Of a DNA stretch of 8,631 bases, positions 1 to 6,370 are shown in pieces. The notes beneath the pieces were generated by a model. The model was not told the DNA's origin. It was given only the letters and a program-made list of their open reading frames with translations, and searched no databases. The stretch covers positions 1-8,631 of the forward strand of contig UQPV01000065.1 in the NCBI GenBank assembly GCA_900543035.1, given 5' to 3'. Position numbers and translations under genes: made by a program. Each line of letters begins with the position of its first letter. The stretch's first letter is position 1. Source of the DNA: an uncultured Solobacterium sp. GTDB taxonomy: Bacteria > Bacillota_I > Bacilli_A > Erysipelotrichales > Erysipelotrichaceae.

Positions 1-75
1 AGCACCATAAGAAAAAGTGGCACCTGAAAGGCGCCAGCACTGTCAAGGTGCTGTCCTCCTTACGGGTACCACTTT
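1..75 (-). promoter_or_regulatory. Stem-loop and perfect Shine-Dalgarno downstream of ispG
   Basis: Read on the minus strand, AAAGTGGTACC (75-65) can pair with GGTGCCACTTT (24-14), giving an 11-bp stem with one G-U pair. A smaller hairpin, CAGCAC (53-48) with GTGCTG (40-35), sits inside it. The outer stem is followed by TTTTTCTT, so it could act as a terminator for ispG. Between the arms lies TAAGGAGG (62-55), a perfect Shine-Dalgarno, with a TTG codon 8 nt further on (46-44). From there the frame stays open to the window edge (MTVLAPFRCHFFLWC). This may therefore be the start of the next minus-strand gene, with its ribosome site held inside the hairpin. Only 15 codons are visible and I do not recognise the product. 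The structure is seen in the sequence; its function is inferred. Confidence 0.4.
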
Positions 76-113
76 ACATCGGCCATTGTCGAAATCTCTT
101 TTTTTTGCATGTC

Positions 114-1184
114 TCATTTTTCCGGTTGAAACTGCATGATCTCCTGCTTGAGGCGCTGCGCGATCTGATCCTGCGGGATCTTTTCGATGATCTCTCCCTT
201 ACGGATGAGCAGCCCTTCTTTCTTTCCGCCGGCAATGGCGATGTCGGCGTGTCTGGCTTCGCCTGGGCCATTGACGACACAGCCCATGATGGCCACGGTG
301 ATGTCCTTGTTCACGGTGGTCAGGAAGCGTTCGATCTCACTGACGATCGGCTGCATGTCCCATGCGGTCCTGCCGCAGGTCGGGCAGGCGATCAGATTAG
401 GGACATGGTCGATGAGCTTGCAGCAGCTGAGCAGCTGTCTGGCGATCATGATCTCATCGCAGGGATCGCCGTTGACGCTGATGCGGATGGTGTCTCCGAT
501 GCCTTCATTGAGCAGGGTGCCCAGCGCCATGGAGCTCTTGACCGCGCTGCCCATCAATGTTCCTGCTTCGGTCACGCCCAGATGCAGCGGGTAAGGGAAA
601 CGCTCCGCGGCCATGCGGTATGCCTCTATGCACAGCAGCGGATCGCTGGATTTGAAGGAGAGCACGATGTCGTGAAAATCCAGCGATTCGAGGATATTGA
701 CATGACGGCGTGCGCTCTCCATCATGCCCTCTGCCGTCGGCCGTCCGTATTTTTCATGAATGTCCTTTTCCAGCGACCCGCCGTTGATGCCGATGCGGAT
801 GGGGACATGCCGGCTGCGGCAAGCCTCTACGACCGCCTCTACGTTCTCCCTGCGCCCGATGTTGCCGGGGTTGATGCGGATCTTATCGACGCCGGATTCC
901 AGCGCAGCCAGCGCCAGCCGGTAATCGAAATGGATATCTGCCACCAGCGGCACGCTGACAGCGGCCTTGATGCGGGCCAATGCCTGGGTGTCTGCCATGT
1001 CCATGACTGACATGCGCACCAATTCGCAGCCAGCTTCCTGCAGCCGCTGGATCTGCGCGATGGTCGCCTCTGCGTCTTTGGTCGGCGTATTGCACATGGA
1101 CTGGATGACGACCCGCTCCTGTCCGCCGATCTGCAGCCCGCCTACGCGGACCGCTCTGGTCTGTTCTCGTTTCATGATCTTCAC
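114..1184 (-). CDS. ispG: 4-hydroxy-3-methylbut-2-en-1-yl diphosphate synthase (flavodoxin/ferredoxin)
   Basis: IspG (GcpE) converts methylerythritol cyclodiphosphate to HMBPP, the penultimate step of the MEP isoprenoid pathway, in the cytoplasm. The 356-residue protein has the family's normal length for bacteria. An N-terminal TIM barrel (about residues 10-260) includes the conserved VIQSMCNTPT and NPGNIG segments. The C-terminal reductase-like domain carries the [4Fe-4S] ligands: C267 and C270 in ACPTCGR, C302 in MGCVVNGPGEA, and E309 in the same motif. All are intact. The start is either GTG at 1184, 7 nt after GAGG, or ATG at 1175 preceded by AGGTG; the second gives MKREQ and matches usual IspG starts better. 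It is transcribed divergently from the PBP gene, with a TATAAT at 1205-1200. In other Bacillota ispG often lies in a dxr-rseP-ispG-polC or proS cluster, so one of those genes may follow to the left. Confidence 0.96.
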   Translation of the reverse strand: MKIMKREQTRAVRVGGLQIGGQERVVIQSMCNTPTKDAEATIAQIQRLQEAGCELVRMSVMDMADTQALARIKAAVSVPLVADIHFDYRLALAALESGVDKIRINPGNIGRRENVEAVVEACRSRHVPIRIGINGGSLEKDIHEKYGRPTAEGMMESARRHVNILESLDFHDIVLSFKSSDPLLCIEAYRMAAERFPYPLHLGVTEAGTLMGSAVKSSMALGTLLNEGIGDTIRISVNGDPCDEIMIARQLLSCCKLIDHVPNLIACPTCGRTAWDMQPIVSEIERFLTTVNKDITVAIMGCVVNGPGEARHADIAIAGGKKEGLLIRKGEIIEKIPQDQIAQRLKQEIMQFQPEK

Positions 1185-1199
1185 CTGTCTTCCTCACTC

Positions 1200-1205
1200 A
1201 TTATA
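1200..1205 (-). promoter_or_regulatory. Probable -10 box for ispG
   Basis: The minus strand reads TATAAT at 1205-1200, about 16 nt before the GTG start of ispG and 25 nt before the alternative ATG. I do not see a convincing -35 box at 16-18 nt spacing (candidates such as GAGCCT match poorly), and there is no TG extension. The consensus -10 is visible; its use as the ispG promoter is inferred from position. Confidence 0.4.
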
Positions 1206-1345
1206 CCCCATTCATGGGCGTAAGGCTCACCAAGTCATGAAAATCTGTCAGATCGTCTTGCTTTTTGGCCGTTTGCACCGGAAAGCTGCTGTGTTTTGGC
1301 CAATGTGAACAGCAGCTGAAACAGAAAAAAAGTCAGATGCCGGTA

Positions 1346-1374
1346 TGGAAAGCCGGCGGTCCATGCGGTATAAT
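1346..1374 (+). promoter_or_regulatory. Probable sigma-A promoter of the PBP gene
   Basis: A consensus TATAAT lies at 1369-1374, 20 nt before the PBP start codon. At 17-bp spacing the -35 position holds TGGAAA (1346-1351), four of six matches to TTGACA. Transcription from here would begin only about 15 nt before the coding region, leaving a very short leader. Short inverted arms GCCGG (1339-1343) and CCGGC (1353-1357) flank the -35 region and might bind a regulator, but they are short enough to be chance. Confidence 0.5.
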
Positions 1375-1394
1375 GGGGAGCAGGTGGTGGTGAG

Positions 1395-3497
1395 ATGATT
1401 CCAAATCCGTTTCGGAAATTTGATCTGGACAAGATGAGACGCTCCAGCGACCAGCTCAATCACACGATGGATTTCGCCAGTGTCGTGTCTAAGCGGCTGA
1501 TGGTGTTTGCCGTCGTGATCTGCGTGCTGTTCGGCGCCGTCTTTCTGCGCCTGTTTCAGATTCAGGTGCTCAGCCATGAAGAATATACCGCGAAGACAGA
1601 GAGCTACAACACGGTGACCCAGTCTTCCTCTACGCCGCGGGGAGAGATCTATGACCGCAATGGCAAAGTGATCGCCAAGACGGTCGTCTCCCACAACATC
1701 ATCTATACGCAGCCTGAGTCGATCACGACGCAGGAGAAGTGGGATCTGGCCAAGCAGTTCGCGTCGACCTTCGATGTCGATCCGGATGAGCTGACGATGT
1801 CGCAGCGTAAGGATCTCTATATCTTCCTGACCTCGCTGCTGGATGCCGACGATCCTTCTTATCAGTGCAACGATCTGCTCAGCGAGGAGGAGCTGCAGCA
1901 ATATAACAGCGGCGCATGGGGCGATGAGGCGGAATCGCGCCGTACGCAATTGCTGCATGAGCGCATCACGAGCGATATGCTCGATGTGCTCAGCGATGAG
2001 GAAAAGGCCGGTTATGTCATTTATTCCCGCATGGTCAGCGGAACGCTGCAGCAAAGCAAGACCGTGCTGGAGGATGTGGACGATGAAAAGGTCGCCTACC
2101 TGGTCGAGCATAAGGGAGCTTTCCCTGGCTTTGACGTCGATCTGGGCTCATGGAAGCGGGAATATCCGTACGGGGATACGCTGCGCGATGTGCTGGGCAC
2201 CGTCACGAACAGCACACAGGGCGTGCCATCCGAGCTCAGCGATTATTATCAGGCGCTGGGCTATCCGCTGAATGCGCGTGTCGGCAGCAGCGGCCTCGAA
2301 TACCAGTATGAGGGCCTGCTCAGCGGCACCCGGAAAGTATCCAGCATCGAGTACGATGAAGACGGCAATGCCGTCATCCAGGATCAGGAGCCCGGCAAGA
2401 AGGGATATGATATCTATCTGACCATCGATATCGAACTGCAGCAAGAGCTTGACCGGGTGGTAAAGGAGACGCTGGAGAACGCCGCGGATAATCCATACCG
2501 CGGAGACTTTACCAACCTCTATGTGTGCATCATGGATCCCAACACTGGCGAAGTGCTGGCGATGAGCGGATATCAGCGCGACACAGAAAGCGAGGAAGTG
2601 ACCCCGTTTGCGAGCGGCAATTACCTGAGCTATACCAATCCGGGATCGATCGTCAAGGGCGCCACGCTGTACATGGGACTCAATGAGGGCGTGGTCGAGC
2701 CGGGCGAAGTGATCAACGATGCGCCGATGTACATCGCCGGCACACCGGTCAAGGCGTCTTATCGAAACTATGGCCCGATCAATGATATCGAATCTCTGGA
2801 AGTGTCCAGTAACGTCTACATGTTCAATATCGCGATCCGGCTGGCTGGTTCGGAATATGTGCCGTATCAGTCTTTAGGCATCACGGATCCGGCGCCGACC
2901 TTTGAGCTGATGCGCTCGTATTATTCGATGTTCGGCCTGGGCAATGTGACGGGTCTGGATGTGCCTGGGGAAGTCGGCGGATATGTCGGCTTCTCGACCG
3001 AAGCTGGTAAGCTGCTCGACTTTGCCATCGGTCAGTATGATATGTGTACGCCGATCCAGATCCTGCAATACGTTTCCACGATCGCCAATGATGGAAAAGT
3101 GATGCGTCCGCATCTATTCAGTTATGCGACCGAGGTCAACTCGACGAATGTCGTCTATTCCTACAGCAACGAGCAGGTCTCCACGATCAGCGGCGACCTG
3201 ACGTATCTTGAACGTGTCCAGCAGGGATTCAGGGCCTGTGTCACGTCTGGCAACTGCGGCAGCGCGGCATACTCCCGCGATGAGGGCGTAGCCGGCAAGA
3301 CCGGTACCGCCGAAGTCGGCGATTCGACCAGTACGGCGTTCATCGGCTATGCGCCGTATGAGGAGCCGAAGATGTCGTTTGCCTGCATCGCGCCGACCTC
3401 TTCTGACACCGGCAACAACCTGCAGGCCAATGTCTGCACGACCGAGGTGATGGGGCCGGTCCTGGAAAAATATTTTGAATTGTATCCGGATGATTAA
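1395..3497 (+). CDS. Class B penicillin-binding protein 2 (peptidoglycan D,D-transpeptidase)
   Basis: This is a membrane-anchored transpeptidase that cross-links peptidoglycan outside the cell, of the PBP2/PbpA elongation type. The 700-residue protein begins with a cytoplasmic tail and one membrane segment (about 34-56). The PBP dimerisation region follows with PRGEIYDRNG at 81-90. An acidic helical stretch (about 110-240) lies between its parts, as in other Firmicutes PBP2 proteins. The transpeptidase domain contains all three catalytic motifs: SIVK with nucleophile S418, SSN at 471-473, and KTG at 635-637. GQYDMCTPIQ (547-556) is a further family signature. The start is preceded by the AGGTGGTG Shine-Dalgarno-like sequence. 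There are no PASTA domains, and no sporulation context that would make it SpoVD. It is probably monocistronic from the 1369 promoter, since rpmG has its own promoter. The gene next to rpmG matches the pbpA (yqgF) position in Bacillus, so pbpA is a fair guess. Confidence 0.93.
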   Translation: MIPNPFRKFDLDKMRRSSDQLNHTMDFASVVSKRLMVFAVVICVLFGAVFLRLFQIQVLSHEEYTAKTESYNTVTQSSSTPRGEIYDRNGKVIAKTVVSHNIIYTQPESITTQEKWDLAKQFASTFDVDPDELTMSQRKDLYIFLTSLLDADDPSYQCNDLLSEEELQQYNSGAWGDEAESRRTQLLHERITSDMLDVLSDEEKAGYVIYSRMVSGTLQQSKTVLEDVDDEKVAYLVEHKGAFPGFDVDLGSWKREYPYGDTLRDVLGTVTNSTQGVPSELSDYYQALGYPLNARVGSSGLEYQYEGLLSGTRKVSSIEYDEDGNAVIQDQEPGKKGYDIYLTIDIELQQELDRVVKETLENAADNPYRGDFTNLYVCIMDPNTGEVLAMSGYQRDTESEEVTPFASGNYLSYTNPGSIVKGATLYMGLNEGVVEPGEVINDAPMYIAGTPVKASYRNYGPINDIESLEVSSNVYMFNIAIRLAGSEYVPYQSLGITDPAPTFELMRSYYSMFGLGNVTGLDVPGEVGGYVGFSTEAGKLLDFAIGQYDMCTPIQILQYVSTIANDGKVMRPHLFSYATEVNSTNVVYSYSNEQVSTISGDLTYLERVQQGFRACVTSGNCGSAAYSRDEGVAGKTGTAEVGDSTSTAFIGYAPYEEPKMSFACIAPTSSDTGNNLQANVCTTEVMGPVLEKYFELYPDD

Positions 3498-3504
3498 AAA
3501 AATG

Positions 3505-3534
3505 ATGACAAAAGCGTTTTTGATATGTTATAAT
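3505..3534 (+). promoter_or_regulatory. Strong sigma-A promoter for rpmG
   Basis: ATGACA (3505-3510, five of six to TTGACA) is separated by 18 bp from a perfect TATAAT (3529-3534), which also has the TGn extension at 3526-3527. It begins eight bases after the PBP stop codon, in an AT-rich gap that contrasts with the surrounding GC-rich coding DNA. It should give a leader of about 25 nt before rpmG, consistent with high expression of a ribosomal protein. Confidence 0.8.
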
Positions 3535-3564
3535 TTATCGGCATAGAGTGATAGGAGGTATATC

Positions 3565-3714
3565 ATGAGAGACAGAATTACGTTTAAATGTGCTGTCTGT
3601 GGTGAGGAAAATTACATCGGAACACGTAACAAACGCAAGCACCCAGAACGGATGACCATTTCCAAATACTGCCCGCGCTGCAACAAGAAGACTGATCACA
3701 AGGAGAAAAAATAA
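3565..3714 (+). CDS. rpmG: 50S ribosomal protein L33, zinc-binding type
   Basis: This 49-residue basic protein of the large ribosomal subunit begins MRDRITFKCAVCGEENY and contains TRNKRKHPERM, both typical of bacterial L33. The cysteines C9 and C12 (CAVC) and C36 and C39 (CPRC) form an intact zinc ribbon, so this is the zinc-containing paralogue type rather than the cysteine-less form expressed under zinc limitation. Length matches the family (about 49-50). AGGAGG lies 6-7 nt before the ATG. It has its own promoter upstream and an intrinsic terminator two bases after the stop, so it is likely a single-gene transcript. Codons are more A/T-rich than in neighbouring genes, as is common for ribosomal proteins. 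A location after a PBP2 gene and before a YqgX-like gene resembles Bacillus. Confidence 0.96.
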   Translation: MRDRITFKCAVCGEENYIGTRNKRKHPERMTISKYCPRCNKKTDHKEKK

Positions 3715-3715
3715 G

Positions 3716-3738
3716 AAAGGCCGACTACGGTCTTTTTT
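3716..3738 (+). terminator. Intrinsic terminator after rpmG
   Basis: AAAGGCCG (3716-3723) pairs with CGGTCTTT (3728-3735) around the loop ACTA, an eight-pair stem with one G-U pair. The 3' arm runs into TTTTTT (3733-3738). It lies two bases after the rpmG stop and just five bases before the Shine-Dalgarno of the hydrolase gene, so downstream expression needs read-through or a start inside this gap. Confidence 0.8.
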
Positions 3739-3754
3739 ATTCAGGAGGATAAAT

Positions 3755-4375
3755 ATGCTGAAGATCGAAGCTTTTACATTGGGCCTGATGATCGAGGCCA
3801 ACTGTTATCTGGTGAGCGAGGACGGCCATGCGCTCGTCATCGATCCCGGTTCAAAAGGGAGGAGCGTCCACAAGCGCATCGAAGAGATGGGCCTGATCGT
3901 GGATGCGGTCTTGCTGACGCATGGGCATTTCGACCATTGCGCCGGGGCGGATGCTTTCGTGGAGACTTACCATTGTCCGCTGTATATCCATCCGCTGGAT
4001 GCGCCGATGCTCAAGGATCCGCATCTCAACTTCAGCGCGGACTTTGCACCGCTCGTGGTCAAGAGCAAGCCGCAGATGCTGAAGCAGGGGAAACAGCAGA
4101 TCGGTCATTTTGAGATCGAGATGATCGATGCGCCGGGACACAGCGAGGGAAGCTGCCTGCTGCTCATGAAGGATCATGCCGTGTTCTGCGGAGACGTGCT
4201 GTTTCAAGGCAGCGTCGGCCGCACGGATCTCATCGGCGGCAGCAACTCACAGATGGTGCAAACGCTGCGCATGATCAAGGGGATGGATCCGGAATTGATC
4301 TTCTATCCCGGTCATGGGCCGCGCACGACCCTGAAGGAAGAGCTCAACAGCAATTACTATCTGTTGACGGTGTAA
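3755..4375 (+). CDS. MBL-fold metallo-hydrolase, YqgX / glyoxalase II-like
   Basis: This 206-residue cytoplasmic hydrolase has the metallo-beta-lactamase fold. The dinuclear zinc ligands are in place: THGHFDH at 55-61 (H56, H58, D60, H61), H129 in APGHSEG, D147 in FCGD, and H187 in PGHG. The segment LFQGSVGRTDL (149-159) is characteristic of the YqgX/YcbL branch of glyoxalase II-like proteins, which hydrolyse thioesters such as S-lactoylglutathione or bacillithiol adducts. The exact substrate cannot be read from sequence. AGGAGG sits 6 nt before the ATG. In B. subtilis yqgX lies just upstream of comGA; here a glycosyltransferase gene intervenes 10 nt after the stop, suggesting a two-gene operon that ends at the 5275-5310 terminator. 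Confidence 0.9.
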   Translation: MLKIEAFTLGLMIEANCYLVSEDGHALVIDPGSKGRSVHKRIEEMGLIVDAVLLTHGHFDHCAGADAFVETYHCPLYIHPLDAPMLKDPHLNFSADFAPLVVKSKPQMLKQGKQQIGHFEIEMIDAPGHSEGSCLLLMKDHAVFCGDVLFQGSVGRTDLIGGSNSQMVQTLRMIKGMDPELIFYPGHGPRTTLKEELNSNYYLLTV

Positions 4376-4385
4376 GCAAAGACAT

Positions 4386-5264
4386 ATGCCAGAATGGGTG
4401 AAGAAGCTGATCAAGGGCCCGCTGTCGCCGATCGCCGCCAGGCTCTTTGATGCGGTCGCGGCAATGGAGCATCGCTGGTTCGATCACAAATGGAAGAAGG
4501 CAGGCGAAGCGCTCCCCGATGAGGAGGAGATCGATCTGGTCTGCCAGAACGTGACCGTCATCTACAAGTCGTTCGAGCGTCAGAAGATGGCGAAGCGGCT
4601 GTATGAGAACCTGCAGACGTTTTATCCCGGCATCCGGGTGATCATCGCGGATGACAGCGCTGAGCCTCTGCGCCTGCAGGATGATCCGCTGACCGTGATC
4701 CAGCTGCCGTTCAACAGCGGCCTCAGCTATGGCCTGAACAAGGCCCTGGAGAGGGTGGAGACGCCATATGTGCTGCGCATGGACGATGATGAGCTGCTGA
4801 CCCGCCGGACGAAGCTTACGGAGCAGCTGCGTTTCCTGCAGCGCCACAGTGAGGTGGACCTGGTCGGATTCTGCGTGCTGAACACGATCCGGTGCAAGGA
4901 TCCCGATCAGGATGTCAGCCGGTTCACTTCCTTCAGCATGCGCGGCGCGCCGATGCCGCTGCGCATTCCGCATATGACGCAGATCGATGGGAATCATTTC
5001 GTCATGGGAAAGGTGCCGAACATCATCCTGGTGCGCACCGAGCAGCTGCGCAAGGTCGGCTGGGATGATCAGATCCGCATGATGGATCATCAGGACTTCT
5101 TCTGGAGAGCGGCCGGACATCTCGTCAGCGTGATCGCCCTGGGCACGGCCGTCTTCCATGACCACAACCCCTTTGACCGCCATTATCAGCGATACCGGCA
5201 AGATGTGGAGGGGGACCTGCGCTATATCGCGGATAAGCGAAGACAAGAAGAAAACAGAAGCTGA
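4386..5264 (+). CDS. Family 2 (GT-A) glycosyltransferase
   Basis: This 292-residue protein appears to be an inverting nucleotide-sugar glycosyltransferase with a Rossmann-like GT-A fold. The core begins at about residue 53 with VTVIYKSFERQ, continues with IRVIIADDS (83-91) and NSGLSYGLNKAL (110-121), and includes the metal-binding DXD-type motif RMDDDELL (131-138). HQDFFWRAA (235-243), near the usual catalytic acidic ED motif, and FHDHNP (258-263) follow. The pattern resembles the bacterial relatives of animal GalNAc transferases more than ordinary chain-elongating family 2 enzymes, but donor and acceptor are unknown. There is no membrane segment or signal peptide. It starts 10 nt after the hydrolase stop; the Shine-Dalgarno is weak, so translation may be coupled. 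A later ATG at 4464 would remove 26 residues, all before the catalytic core. It is not part of the Bacillus version of this neighbourhood. Confidence 0.85.
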   Translation: MPEWVKKLIKGPLSPIAARLFDAVAAMEHRWFDHKWKKAGEALPDEEEIDLVCQNVTVIYKSFERQKMAKRLYENLQTFYPGIRVIIADDSAEPLRLQDDPLTVIQLPFNSGLSYGLNKALERVETPYVLRMDDDELLTRRTKLTEQLRFLQRHSEVDLVGFCVLNTIRCKDPDQDVSRFTSFSMRGAPMPLRIPHMTQIDGNHFVMGKVPNIILVRTEQLRKVGWDDQIRMMDHQDFFWRAAGHLVSVIALGTAVFHDHNPFDRHYQRYRQDVEGDLRYIADKRRQEENRS

Positions 5265-5274
5265 TGCGGCTCTC

Positions 5275-5310
5275 AGTCATCACGTGATCATCACGCGATG
5301 GCTTTTTTTT
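5275..5310 (+). terminator. Strong intrinsic terminator between glycosyltransferase and comG operon
   Basis: The arms starting AGTCATCACG (5275) and ending CGCGATGGCT (5303) form a stem of about 12 pairs with one A-C mismatch and one G-U pair, closed by a five-base loop. It is followed directly by eight T residues (5303-5310). It lies 10 bases after the glycosyltransferase stop and 70 bases before the comGA start, so the comG operon should be transcribed separately from its own promoter. Confidence 0.9.
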
Positions 5311-5366
5311 CTGTTGTTTCTTCGTTTCCTAGGGGATGGAGAGAGCGAGGCGTATGAGGGAAGTGC

Positions 5367-5372
5367 AGGAGG
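5367..5372 (+). promoter_or_regulatory. Shine-Dalgarno that decides the comGA start
   Basis: AGGAGG lies 8 nt before the ATG at 5381. In-frame ATGs further upstream (5336 and 5354) lack a correctly spaced ribosome site, and the one at 5375 is only 2 nt away. In the 5311-5366 stretch I see no consensus -10/-35 pair and no CIN-box-like TACGAATA, so the comG promoter is not identified. Confidence 0.7.
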
Positions 5373-5380
5373 TGATGAGG

Positions 5381-6370
5381 ATGGAATCAGAGCTTCGCTC
5401 GCTGATCCATCTGATGGTGGCGCGCCATGCCACAGATGCGCATCTTACGCTTCGCTTCGGACGGCTGACCTTACGCCTTCGCTGTCCGGAGCGGATGATC
5501 GACGATGACAGCGGGATGTTTGATGGCAGGCTTCTGCATTATCTCAAGTACATCTCTCATCTGGATCTCGGGGCGATGAGCACACCGCAGTCCGGCAGCT
5601 TCACCAGGCAGTATCAGGACCGCCTGCTGCAGTTTCGCTTTGCCTGCCTGGGCACGCAGCAGCTGCAGACCGGCGTGCTGCGCCTGTTGAACCTGCAGGA
5701 TCTGACCCGGATCGAAGAGATCTGCAATGATGCGGACAAGCGTGCGCTGTTCCATGCGCTGTGCCATCAGCGCCATGGCCTGGCCTTGCTCAGCGGACCG
5801 ACCGGGAGCGGGAAGTCGACGACCCTGCATGCGCTGATGCATGAGGCGGCGACGTTCAATCATCTGCAGGTGATCACCCTGGAGGATCCCATCGAGATCA
5901 CCGACAGCAGCTATGTGCAGCTGCAGGTCAATGAGAAGAGCGGATTTACGTATGAAGTGGGCATACGCGAACTGCTGCGTCACGACCCGGACATCATCAT
6001 GATCGCGGAGGTGAGGAGCGTAGAGACGGCGCACATGATCGTGCGTGCCGCGCTGAGCGGGCATATGGTGTTCACCACCGTGCATGCCAAGTCGTGCGCA
6101 GAGGTCTTCGCCCGCATGCGTGAATTCGGCGTGCCGATGCATGATCTTCGGCAGACAGTGACCTTTGTCAGCACACAGCGTCTGCTGCTGAACGCTGAGC
6201 GAAACGGAAAGGAGTGCATTTATGAGGTCCTTCATGGCGAAGCGCTTCGCCGCTTCATGGAAGAAGAGAGGCTTCCTGCGGGACACCTCTCCATCGAAGA
6301 GGAGATCAAAAGCGCCTGGGAAAGAGGACGCATCGCTTGCGGCGTTTTGGAAGAAGAGATCGGACAGTGA
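5381..6370 (+). CDS. comGA: Competence pseudopilus assembly ATPase ComGA
   Basis: ComGA is a GspE/PilB-type secretion ATPase at the cytoplasmic face of the membrane that powers assembly of the competence pseudopilus for DNA uptake. From the chosen ATG the protein is 329 residues, near the usual 310-360. It shows Walker A GPTGSGKS (139-146), the Asp box VITLEDPIE (164-172), VQLQVNEKSGFTY as in other ComGA proteins, the Walker B region HDPDIIMIAEVR (201-212), and the His box SGHMVFTTVHA (226-236). The C-terminal zinc-binding tetracysteine of many GspE proteins is absent. The in-frame start at 5336 would add 15 residues but has no ribosome site. The last 149 nt overlap comGB in another frame. 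First gene of comGA-comGB-comGC-comGD; regulation is presumably by a competence activator, but no binding site was recognised. Confidence 0.93.
   Translation: MESELRSLIHLMVARHATDAHLTLRFGRLTLRLRCPERMIDDDSGMFDGRLLHYLKYISHLDLGAMSTPQSGSFTRQYQDRLLQFRFACLGTQQLQTGVLRLLNLQDLTRIEEICNDADKRALFHALCHQRHGLALLSGPTGSGKSTTLHALMHEAATFNHLQVITLEDPIEITDSSYVQLQVNEKSGFTYEVGIRELLRHDPDIIMIAEVRSVETAHMIVRAALSGHMVFTTVHAKSCAEVFARMREFGVPMHDLRQTVTFVSTQRLLLNAERNGKECIYEVLHGEALRRFMEEERLPAGHLSIEEEIKSAWERGRIACGVLEEEIGQ

Noticed and set aside
14..75. T-box riboswitch on the minus strand (AAAGTGGTACC fits AANNUGGNACC, followed by a stem and T run).
   Set aside because: Only about 38 nt separate the ispG stop from the motif, too little for a Stem I, and the CCGCG-like continuation is not matched. 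The motif fit is probably chance.
1339..1357. Inverted repeat GCCGG/CCGGC around the PBP -35 region as an operator.
   Set aside because: Arms are only five bases and the DNA is GC-rich, so chance is likely.
1248..2111. Long minus-strand open frames opposite the PBP gene, and similar ones opposite ispG, the glycosyltransferase and comGA.
   Set aside because: They are antisense shadows in GC-rich coding DNA. Their composition is rich in Arg, His, Gln and Leu with no recognisable domain, and the plus-strand proteins have intact family motifs.
5336..5380. Longer ComGA start at ATG 5336.
   Set aside because: It has no properly spaced ribosome site, while ATG 5381 has AGGAGG 8 nt upstream and gives a typical N-terminus.
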